Below are positions 58,148 to 64,000 of a stretch of DNA of 64,000 bases, one piece after another. The notes below the pieces were generated by a model. That model was given only the letters and a program-made list of their open reading frames with translations, was not told where the DNA came from and ran no database searches. Every line of letters starts with the position of its first letter. Position 1 is the stretch's first letter. Location of the stretch: contig CAJUEJ010000011.1 in NCBI GenBank assembly GCA_910585435.1, forward strand, positions 52,522 through 116,521. The letters are read 5' to 3'. The translations under genes were made by a program, and so were the position numbers. The DNA is from an uncultured Hungatella sp. Its GTDB lineage: Bacteria > Bacillota > Clostridia > Lachnospirales > Lachnospiraceae.

Positions 58148-59440
58148 GTGACAGAGAGTCAGAATATTGAATATAAAGAGTCATGGAGGGATGAGTATTT
58201 AAAATGGGTATGTGGCTTTGCTAATGCCAGGGGAGGCCGCATCTATATTGGTATTAGGGATGACGGTAAGATAACAGGAATCCCTGATAGTAAGAAATTG
58301 CTTGAGGATATTCCCAATAAAATCAGGGATACAATGGGTATTATTGCAGATGTGAATCTATTAACAAAGGATGAACTGAGTTATATTGAAATCATTGTTA
58401 AACCGAGTACGTATCCTGTTAGCTATCGTGGTGAATATCATTATCGGAGCGGCAGCACGAAACAACAGCTCCGCGGTTCTGCACTGACGGAATTTCTTGT
58501 TCGTAAGACTGGTCATCGTTGGGACGCAGTGCCGGTAGACAATGTAACGGTTTCTGATTTGGATATAGAGAGCTTTGATATTTTCCGTAAAGAAGCTGTC
58601 CGCACAGAGCGTATGACAAGGAGGGACGTTGAATGTAGTAATGAGGATCTTCTTGAAAAGCTGGGACTTATAATAGACGGGAAACTAAAAAGAGCTGCGG
58701 TGTTATTGTTTTACAGAAATCCACATAGGCTGTTTACAGGATGCTATGTAAAAATTGGAAAATTTGGAATTGGGTCAGACCTTCAGTATCAGGATGTTAT
58801 TGAAGGGTCATATTTGAAGACAGCAATAACCTATGAAAAAGATGTCAGAGTAGAAACGTATCCTTTTGCGAGAGAAGCAATTCGTGAGGCAGTTTATAAT
58901 GCATTGGTTCATTGCAAATGGGAAGACGGAATTCCAGTTCAGATTCGTATTGAGGATAAAAACATGTATATAAGTAATGCATGTGTATTTCCCAGTGACT
59001 GGACAACAGAAAATCTGATGAAAATTCACAATTCCAGGCCTTATAACCCTGATTTGGCAGGAACATTTTATCGTGCCGGATATATAGAGGCATGGGGTCG
59101 TGGGATTCAAAAAATATGTGAGGCATGTGAAGAGATAGGTGCGCCGATACCTGAGTATACTTTGTTGGGTGATGACTTGACAGTGAAGTTTTCAGCGCTT
59201 GAGAGTATAGATATATCTAATTCTAAAACGCCAAAACGCCAAAATGGCGGATTAGAAGGCGGATTGGCGGATGGAATTATTATGGCAATATCATCTGATA
59301 GGACAATTACTATTGCTGGGATATCAGAAACTTTAAATGTTCCTAAAAGGACTATTGAACGAGAAATAAAAAATCTTCGCGAAAGTGGTCGGATTACACG
59401 TAAGGGAGGCAGAAGGTACGGATATTGGGAGATTATGTAA
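58148..59440 (+). CDS. AlbA_2/Schlafen-type putative DNA-binding protein with ATPase-like domain
   Basis: 430 residues, GTG start at 58148 with AAAGGAG six bases upstream. The N-terminal AlbA_2 domain (SQNIEYKESWRDEYLKWVCG, FANARGGRIYIGIRDDGKITG) is followed by a HATPase_c_4-like domain (FAREAIREAVYNALVHCKWE, HNSRPYNPDLAGTFYRAGYI, EAWGRGIQKICEACEE) and a C-terminal winged helix (TIAGISETLNVPKRTIEREI). Such proteins are regulators or defence/toxin-system parts. It is AT-rich compared with both sides and lies alone between a complete tRNA-Asn and a repeated tRNA fragment, suggesting horizontal acquisition. No integrase or partner gene is seen. Confidence 0.85.
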   Translation: MTESQNIEYKESWRDEYLKWVCGFANARGGRIYIGIRDDGKITGIPDSKKLLEDIPNKIRDTMGIIADVNLLTKDELSYIEIIVKPSTYPVSYRGEYHYRSGSTKQQLRGSALTEFLVRKTGHRWDAVPVDNVTVSDLDIESFDIFRKEAVRTERMTRRDVECSNEDLLEKLGLIIDGKLKRAAVLLFYRNPHRLFTGCYVKIGKFGIGSDLQYQDVIEGSYLKTAITYEKDVRVETYPFAREAIREAVYNALVHCKWEDGIPVQIRIEDKNMYISNACVFPSDWTTENLMKIHNSRPYNPDLAGTFYRAGYIEAWGRGIQKICEACEEIGAPIPEYTLLGDDLTVKFSALESIDISNSKTPKRQNGGLEGGLADGIIMAISSDRTITIAGISETLNVPKRTIEREIKNLRESGRITRKGGRRYGYWEIM

Positions 59441-59450
59441 CCGTATCAAT

Positions 59451-59506
59451 GGTAGAGCACGCGGCTGTTAACCGCGCTGTCGTAGGTTCGAGTCCTACTC
59501 GGGGAG
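59451..59506 (+). pseudogene. 5'-truncated tRNA-Asn copy
   Basis: Identical to bases 18-73 of the complete tRNA-Asn but lacking the acceptor 5' strand and half of the D-arm, replaced by unrelated sequence after the AlbA_2 gene stop. Not a functional tRNA. Confidence 0.9.
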
Positions 59507-59511
59507 GTAAA
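59451..59511 (+). repeat. Right 61-bp direct repeat (tRNA 3' part), attR-like
   Basis: Identical to 57997-58057; distance 1454 bp. Sequence after the repeats shows weaker similarity for about 20 more bases. Confidence 0.85.
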
Positions 59512-59560
59512 ATAGTATAACGAAAAAATATATTGATACACAGGGCACACTACCGCAAAA

Positions 59561-59585
59561 ACGGCTTTCCTATCCGGAAGGCCGT
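59561..59585. terminator. Terminator of the infC-rpmI-rplT operon
   Basis: ACGGCTTTCC (59561-59570) and GGAAGGCCGT (59576-59585), one wobble pair; on the minus strand it is followed by a T-run (TTTTTG), on the plus strand by CTTTT. Lies 17 bases after the rplT stop. Confidence 0.8.
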
Positions 59586-59601
59586 CTTTTACGTTTCAAT
59601 C

Positions 59602-59958
59602 TTATGCGATTTTCTCTTTTGCCATCTCAGCCAGCTTTGCGAATCCTTCTGCATCGTTGATAGCCATATCGGACAATACCTTGCGGTTCATCTCAACTCC
59701 GGCCAGCTTCAGCCCATACATAAATTTGCTGTAGGACAAGCCGTTGATTCTTGCTGCAGCGTTGATTCTGGCGATCCACAGACGTCTGAACTGTCTCTTT
59801 CTCTGCTTTCTTCCTGCATAGGAGCTTGCCAGCGCTCTCATTACGGACTGTTTTGCAACTCTATACTGTTTGGAACGGGCGCCTCTGTATCCCTTCGCCA
59901 TCTTTAAAACTCTGTTATGTCTTTTTCTGGCATTCATGCCACCTTTAATTCTTGCCAT
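59602..59958 (-). CDS. rplT: 50S ribosomal protein L20
   Basis: 118 residues, complete L20: MARIKGGMNARKRHNRVLKM, AKGYRGARSKQYRVAKQSVM, and QLRRLWIARINAA-like FRRLWIARINAAARINGLSY. It binds 23S rRNA early in large-subunit assembly and, in Firmicutes, represses its own operon by binding the infC leader. Third gene of infC-rpmI-rplT; good ribosome-binding site GAAGGAGG upstream. Confidence 0.98.
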   Translation of the reverse strand: MARIKGGMNARKRHNRVLKMAKGYRGARSKQYRVAKQSVMRALASSYAGRKQRKRQFRRLWIARINAAARINGLSYSKFMYGLKLAGVEMNRKVLSDMAINDAEGFAKLAEMAKEKIA

Positions 59959-59989
59959 GGGTTCATCCTCCTTCTAAAATATGGAAATC

Positions 59990-60187
59990 CTATAAATATG
60001 GTAAAATCTTCTTCATTACTTTTGCGTTTGTTGCATCGGTAACGATATCTTTTCTAAGATTTCTTTTTCTCTTGGTGGATTTCTTAGTCAGGATATGAGA
60101 TTTATAGGCTTTATTTCTTACTAATTTTCCCGTTCCGGTCTTTTTGAAACGTTTTGCAGCTGCTCTGCTGGTCTTCATTTTAGGCAT
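59990..60187 (-). CDS. rpmI: 50S ribosomal protein L35
   Basis: 65 residues, MPKMKTSRAAAKRFKKTGTG start and SHILTKKSTKRKRNLRK, typical of L35. Between infC and rplT with 30-base gaps and an AAGGAGG site. Confidence 0.98.
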   Translation of the reverse strand: MPKMKTSRAAAKRFKKTGTGKLVRNKAYKSHILTKKSTKRKRNLRKDIVTDATNAKVMKKILPYL

Positions 60188-60217
60188 TGTTATTTCCTCC
60201 TTGATAAATTAGTCTAT

Positions 60218-60724
60218 CTAACGTTTTGCACTTAAAAACATTACCATGCTTCTTCCTTCAACTTTGGATGGCTTGTCAACAACCGCGATGTCAGCCAATG
60301 CCTCCGCAAAATCATCCAGGATATACTTGGATTTTGCCATATGAGCCATCTCACGACCTCTGAAACGCAGTGTTACCTTCACCTTGTCGCCCTTCTCTAA
60401 AAACTTCCGGGCAGCGTTTGTTTTCGTATTCAAGTCGTTGGTATCGATATTAGGTGACAAACGGACTTCTTTGACCTCGGTGATCTTCTGCTTCTTTTTC
60501 GCTTCCTTTTCTTTTCTCGCCAGCTCATAACGATACTTTCCGTAATCGATAATCTTGCAGACCGGCGGCTTTGCTGTGGGAGCAATCTTTACCAAATCCA
60601 ACTCTGCTTCCCTGGCACGCTGCAGCGCTTCCCTTGCAGACATGATACCTAACTGCTCTCCATCTTCCCCAATCAATCGAACTTCCCTGTCTCTGATCTG
60701 TTCGTTAATCATTAACTCGCTAAT
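60218..60724 (-). CDS. infC: Translation initiation factor IF-3, AUU start
   Basis: 168 residues. N-terminal domain MINEQIRDREVRLIGEDGEQ, linker with KEKEAKKKQKITEVKEVRLS, C-terminal FRGREMAHMAKSKYILDDF. GGAGGTG at 60732-60738 lies nine bases before an ATT (60724-60722), which begins ISELMINEQ, the known non-standard AUU start of infC by which IF-3 limits its own translation. The open frame extends to 60832 but that part is leader RNA. It binds the 30S subunit and checks the start codon and initiator tRNA. Confidence 0.93.
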   Translation of the reverse strand: MSELMINEQIRDREVRLIGEDGEQLGIMSAREALQRAREAELDLVKIAPTAKPPVCKIIDYGKYRYELARKEKEAKKKQKITEVKEVRLSPNIDTNDLNTKTNAARKFLEKGDKVKVTLRFRGREMAHMAKSKYILDDFAEALADIAVVDKPSKVEGRSMVMFLSAKR

Positions 60725-61023
60725 TGTCTTGCACCTCCATATATGTGTTGTGTTGTTGGAATGGTATATCAGCCAGACTTTACCGCTGAACAGATCGTTT
60801 CTGTCCGATATACTATGCATGGAATGAGACATCTGCGCAAATGGCTAAATCACCCTGCAGCCATCAGACGCTTATAAAACAAAAAAGCAGATAGAAAATC
60901 TCTATCCACCAAATCTAAGGACACAACAAAAACTGCCATGTATCTCAAACTTATGAACCCGGGTCACTTGCTCGTGCCAAGGTGAGGTGGACACCTACTT
61001 TCCTGTCAGTTATCTTCATAACC
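60725..61023 (-). ncRNA. Leader RNA of the infC-rpmI-rplT operon (L20-leader type)
   Basis: About 300 untranslated bases from the promoter to the infC start. It includes the self-complementary AGGTGTCCACCT (around 60980-60995) and, at 60881-60906, a short stem GATAGA/TCTATC followed by TGC and six T on the minus strand, an attenuator-like terminator. Position and layout match the L20-controlled leader known upstream of infC in Firmicutes. No matching fold was computed. Confidence 0.6.
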
Positions 61024-61029
61024 TTTACT

Positions 61030-61058
61030 AGGATACTACGGTTCCCTGTATTTGTCAA
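61030..61058 (-). promoter_or_regulatory. Promoter of the infC-rpmI-rplT operon
   Basis: Minus strand: TTGACA (61053-61058), 17-bp spacer, TATCCT (61030-61035). Confidence 0.75.
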
Positions 61059-61127
61059 TCACTTTTTTCGGATTCTTTAGCCCCGGATTCTTTAGACTCG
61101 GGCTTTCCGTTTGCTGCAAAAGCAAAA

Positions 61128-61171
61128 AGCACCTGCCCCGGCAAATAAACGCTTTAGACGGGGCAGATGCT
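61128..61171 (-). terminator. Terminator of the transglutaminase-like gene
   Basis: Minus strand: AGCATCTGCCCCG (61159-61171) pairs with CGGGGCAGGTGCT (61128-61140), one wobble pair, followed by TTTTTG. It lies 8 bases after the stop codon at 61179. Confidence 0.85.
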
Positions 61172-61178
61172 CTTTCTA

Positions 61179-62585
61179 TCACTCTTCTATAAACGGTATC
61201 TCCTCAATCTCCAGCACCTGCTTCTCTGTCTGATACTCCAGCCCGTGAATCAGGCCTCTGTCCCCATACTCAGCCTCTCCTGACTGGTTATCGTAAGGAT
61301 CCTCTCTTAAAAATGACTTGGCTGGCATAAACCTATGCTGGAATTCGCTGCACATGGGAATGCGAAAAGGATCCACATTGCCGAAATAGAAATCCCACCG
61401 CTCCTTCTTCCCGTCTCTCCACGCTGAACTGCCAAAGGAGCAGTCTGCATACAGCCACCCATAAGGCTCTATATAAAACTGAGCCCAGTCATGGCAGCCG
61501 ATGGAAAGAGGCGTGGCGTAGAGCCCTGCCTGCCACCTGGCCGGAATCCCTGCGATACGGCACAGGGTGATAAAAAGCAGGGCATAGATCCCGCAGTCCC
61601 CCTTCATCCCCGTAGCCATATATTCCGGAAGATTGTCAATGGTTGCATACTGCCTTACAAAAGAATACATAATATGGGTGGTTATGTAATCATAGATTTT
61701 TCTTGCCTTCTTAAGAGGGTTCTCCTCCCCTGCCACAATCTCCTCAGCCAGCGCCTTCATATACGGAGTAAACCGGATATGAGGCAGCTGCTCCTCCAGA
61801 TAGGGAGCCAGGCTTTTGTCCGGCTTCTTCCCCTCCAGGGCATCCTCCAGATCCGTATACCTGGTATGATTCTCAAACACATACTCCACCCAGAACTCCT
61901 GCCCTGGTTTTAAGGTTGTCTCCATACACACGGTTCTCTGAGGGTAATCCGGAGGCGATACCAAAACCGGCTCTTCTGAAGTTTTAAGCAGCTTAAAATT
62001 CTTTACCTGCCCTTTCTCTACCGGCACAGGCAGATGCACCCTGATAAACTCTCCAATTCTCTCCGCCTCTTTCTCCACCTGAAGAGAGGCCCGGATATGC
62101 ATCCTGTAAGCCAGGCCGCCCTTTTCCTTCATAGCGGCAATGGTTCTGTCCAGAAGCTCCTTCCCCCGGCTCATCTCCTCTGCCTTTTTCGGATCCTTTA
62201 GCCGGCTCCACAGCTCCCTTCTGGTCTTTAACAGATTCTCCACAAAATTATCCTTGTAGCGTACCTGCCCCTGCACAAATATCCATTCTGCAGCGCCTTC
62301 ATCCCTCAGACGCTCCAGCTCTTCTTTGGTGACTCCCTCCAGGGTTTCCTGCAGCTGTCTTAAAGCCTCCTCCTCTGTGTGGATATACTTAAGAGGCAGC
62401 CTTTTTAATACCCATTTTTCCATCAGAAGCCGTCTTCTTAAGGGGGTTGGAATATCCTTTTCAAGACGCATATCGATAATCCTGCCGGCCCGCTCAAAGT
62501 CCCCGTACCATTTTAATTTCTCAATATCTTCCGGAAGTCCCACTGTCAGATACTGTAAGTCCTGATAATTCGCCCTGTCTTCCAT
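61179..62585 (-). CDS. Transglutaminase-like domain protein
   Basis: 468 residues. The catalytic triad of the transglutaminase/cysteine-protease fold is visible: Cys in ATGMKGDCGIYALLFITLC, His in SIGCHDWAQFYIEPYGWLY, and Asp in ADCSFGSSAW. The N-terminal ~200 residues are helical and charged (LEKDIPTPLRRRLLMEKWVL, KEELERLRDEGA); no signal peptide, so cytosolic. Bacterial members are amidases, proteases or crosslinkers, often of unknown substrate. Single-gene transcript with a good downstream terminator. Confidence 0.82.
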   Translation of the reverse strand: MEDRANYQDLQYLTVGLPEDIEKLKWYGDFERAGRIIDMRLEKDIPTPLRRRLLMEKWVLKRLPLKYIHTEEEALRQLQETLEGVTKEELERLRDEGAAEWIFVQGQVRYKDNFVENLLKTRRELWSRLKDPKKAEEMSRGKELLDRTIAAMKEKGGLAYRMHIRASLQVEKEAERIGEFIRVHLPVPVEKGQVKNFKLLKTSEEPVLVSPPDYPQRTVCMETTLKPGQEFWVEYVFENHTRYTDLEDALEGKKPDKSLAPYLEEQLPHIRFTPYMKALAEEIVAGEENPLKKARKIYDYITTHIMYSFVRQYATIDNLPEYMATGMKGDCGIYALLFITLCRIAGIPARWQAGLYATPLSIGCHDWAQFYIEPYGWLYADCSFGSSAWRDGKKERWDFYFGNVDPFRIPMCSEFQHRFMPAKSFLREDPYDNQSGEAEYGDRGLIHGLEYQTEKQVLEIEEIPFIEE

Positions 62586-62645
62586 CCTGTTCTCTGTCTC
62601 CTTTAATTATAAAAGTACCGAACCCTATGTATTTTGGAAATCTTT

Positions 62646-63101
62646 TTAATTTCTCTCCTCCGGTTCAGCCGCCATATCCTTTAAAATACCGGTGATCGTC
62701 CTCATGGTCCGGATGGTTCTCTCCAGCTCCTCCTCGCCTATCTCCTCCAGTATCCGTTTATAGGAGTTCTCCATCCGCTGCCGTTCGTCCCGCATCAGCT
62801 CCACCGCCTTGCTGGTCAGCTTCACATAGGTCTTTCCTGCCTCGCTGTCCGTCTTCCACGACACATAGCCCTTGTTCCGCAGATTCTCCACAGCCTTTGA
62901 GATCTGGGGAATAGGCAGATTCATGGTATCTGCCAGCACAGACAGATACACCCGCTTTCCCTGCTTGCTCTGGGTTTCACACCGCTTTATATGATAGAGA
63001 AACAGATAATCCGCACGCTCAATGGTATAAAAGATCCGATCCACGTTAAAATTGTCCAGAAAAAATATTTCTTCGTTATGTTTTAAAAATGACTCCATCA
63101 T
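62646..63101 (-). CDS. MarR-family transcriptional regulator
   Basis: 151 residues with a winged-helix core: SVLADTMNLPIPQISKAVEN (helix-turn-helix), LRNKGYVSWKTDSEAGKTYV (wing), and a dimerisation C-terminus. MarR proteins bind palindromic operators and respond to small ligands. Its ATG overlaps the stop of the citrate synthase gene by four bases, so it is co-transcribed with it; a carbon- or redox-linked signal is a guess. Confidence 0.88.
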   Translation of the reverse strand: MMESFLKHNEEIFFLDNFNVDRIFYTIERADYLFLYHIKRCETQSKQGKRVYLSVLADTMNLPIPQISKAVENLRNKGYVSWKTDSEAGKTYVKLTSKAVELMRDERQRMENSYKRILEEIGEEELERTIRTMRTITGILKDMAAEPEERN

Positions 63102-64000
63102 TGGTCTTTGGCCCTCCTTTCACTTCTCCGGGGATATTCCAGCCCCTTCACCAGGCTCTTGTACGCTGGCCGGATTATCTTATTGGCTGAAACAATCTCC
63201 TCGATCCGGTGGGCGCTCCATCCTGCAATTCTCGCCACCGCAAATAACGGTGTGTACAGCTCACTGGGAATTCCCAGCATGTCATAGACAAACCCGCTGT
63301 AAAAATCCACATTGGGGCTGACGCCCTTAAAAATCTTCCGCTCTCTGGCAATGATCTTCGGCGCGGTTTTTTCTATATTATTGTAGAGAGCCAGGTCATG
63401 CTCCCTTCCCTTTGCCACTGCCAGCTTCTCCACAAAGCCTTTAAAAATCACTTCCCTGGGATCAGACAGGGAATATACTGCATGGCCCATTCCATAGATC
63501 AGGCCTTTTCGGTCAAATGCCTCTCCGTGGAGGATTTTCTGCAAATACCGTTCAATCTCTTCCTCGTCTTCATAATCCTGTATATGATCTTTAATATCCT
63601 CCATCATGTGCATAACCATAATGTTGGCTCCGCCATGCCGTTTCCCTTTTAAAGAACACAGCGCCGCGGCAATGGCAGAGTACGTATCCGACCCGGAGGA
63701 GGTCACCACCCTTGTGGTGAAGGTGGAGTTATTTCCTCCCCCATGCTCTGCATGTAGCAGCAGGGCCACGTCCAGAACCCTTGCCTCCAGCTCCGTATAC
63801 TGCATATCCGGCCGCATCATGCGCAGAAAATTCTCCGCGATGGAAAGGGCTGTGTCCGGCCGGTGAATATACATGCTGCCATCCCTTTCATAATGATTAT
63901 ACGCATGGTATCCGTACACTGCCAGCATAGGGAATATGCTGATCAGCTGGATACACTGCCTGAGTACATTCTCCACGCTTAAATCAGCCGTCTGTTTATC
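63098..64000 (-). CDS. Citrate synthase, N-terminus beyond window edge
   Basis: About 300 C-terminal residues, frame open to 64000. Catalytic residues of citrate synthase: His in LLLHAEHGGGNNSTFTTRVV, the second His in IYGMGHAVYSLSDPRE, and Asp in SPNVDFYSGFVYDMLGIP. It condenses acetyl-CoA and oxaloacetate. The HGGGNNSTF variant is common in Lachnospiraceae citrate synthases. Followed, with a four-base overlap, by the MarR gene. Confidence 0.9.
   Translation of the reverse strand, partial: DKQTADLSVENVLRQCIQLISIFPMLAVYGYHAYNHYERDGSMYIHRPDTALSIAENFLRMMRPDMQYTELEARVLDVALLLHAEHGGGNNSTFTTRVVTSSGSDTYSAIAAALCSLKGKRHGGANIMVMHMMEDIKDHIQDYEDEEEIERYLQKILHGEAFDRKGLIYGMGHAVYSLSDPREVIFKGFVEKLAVAKGREHDLALYNNIEKTAPKIIARERKIFKGVSPNVDFYSGFVYDMLGIPSELYTPLFAVARIAGWSAHRIEEIVSANKIIRPAYKSLVKGLEYPRRSERRAKDQ

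Noticed and set aside
59451..59506. A second functional tRNA-Asn
   Set aside because: The 5' acceptor strand and half of the D-arm are missing, so it cannot fold as a tRNA.

Overview
The window looks like a chromosomal segment of a Gram-positive anaerobe of the family Lachnospiraceae (Clostridium cluster XIVa; an Enterocloster- or Hungatella-like gut organism is my guess). Supporting signs are strong AAGGAGG ribosome-binding sites, consensus sigma-A promoters, LoaP-type NusG paralogs, and genes typical of this group: a CoA-disulfide-reductase/rhodanese/sulfite-reductase fusion, an FtsA-like protein with a long C-terminal extension, and an infC gene starting with AUU. The species is inference.

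Layout. (1) 1-3363, minus strand: an STM4012-STM4015-type operon (radical SAM enzyme cut by the window edge, sulfatase-like hydrolase, ATP-grasp-like protein, leucine-rich-repeat-like protein), a conserved set of unknown function. (2) 3603-10868: an FtsA-like ATPase with a 12-residue repeat linker, a TtcA-like tRNA thiolation enzyme, an SF1 helicase fused to a DUF2726 nuclease-like domain, and a small orphan gene with a strong promoter. (3) About 10.9-38.6 kb, minus strand: a clearly AT-rich surface polysaccharide locus of about 22 genes. It starts with two NusG-type antiterminators and an intrinsic terminator, followed by the initiating sugar transferase, glycosyltransferases, a Wzy-like polymerase, a Wzx-like flippase, WecB/WecC, a 4,6-dehydratase, three DegT-type proteins, three formyltransferase-like proteins, an acyltransferase, LicD, IspD-like nucleotidyltransferases and a TagF-like transferase. 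(4) 38.9-44.1 kb: a separate glycosyltransferase, a methyltransferase and a YfhO-type membrane protein. (5) 44.1-48.4 kb: a sugar-acid catabolic group (FadR-like regulator, GntP-type symporter, IlvD/Edd dehydratase). (6) 48.7-57.9 kb: a redox fusion enzyme, an RsmH-like methyltransferase, a glutamine-amidotransferase-like hydrolase, a GH38 alpha-mannosidase and a D-amino-acid transaminase. (7) 58.0-59.5 kb: tRNA-Asn followed by one AlbA_2/Schlafen-type gene and a 61-bp direct repeat of the tRNA 3' part, which looks like a one-gene insertion. (8) 59.6-64 kb: infC-rpmI-rplT with its leader, a transglutaminase-like protein, a MarR regulator and the 3' part of a citrate synthase gene.

The most interesting signal is layered ON/OFF control of the polysaccharide locus. 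Upstream of its first gene is a segment of about 260 bp bounded by identical 21-bp inverted repeats (38603-38623 and 38845-38865), each built like a tyrosine-recombinase core site. Inside is a perfect consensus promoter that points away from the operon into a terminator, so the sequence appears to show an invertible promoter in the OFF orientation. Downstream, an intrinsic terminator sits between the NusG paralogs and the biosynthesis genes, which fits processive antitermination. Within the locus, four poly-G tracts of 7-8 lie in surface-modification genes. Two of these genes are out of frame by exactly one base and two are in frame, as expected of slipped-strand contingency loci; homopolymer sequencing error is the main alternative. 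The locus also holds a DegT protein lacking the catalytic lysine and a sugar transferase fused to what reads as a circularly permuted GT2 domain.
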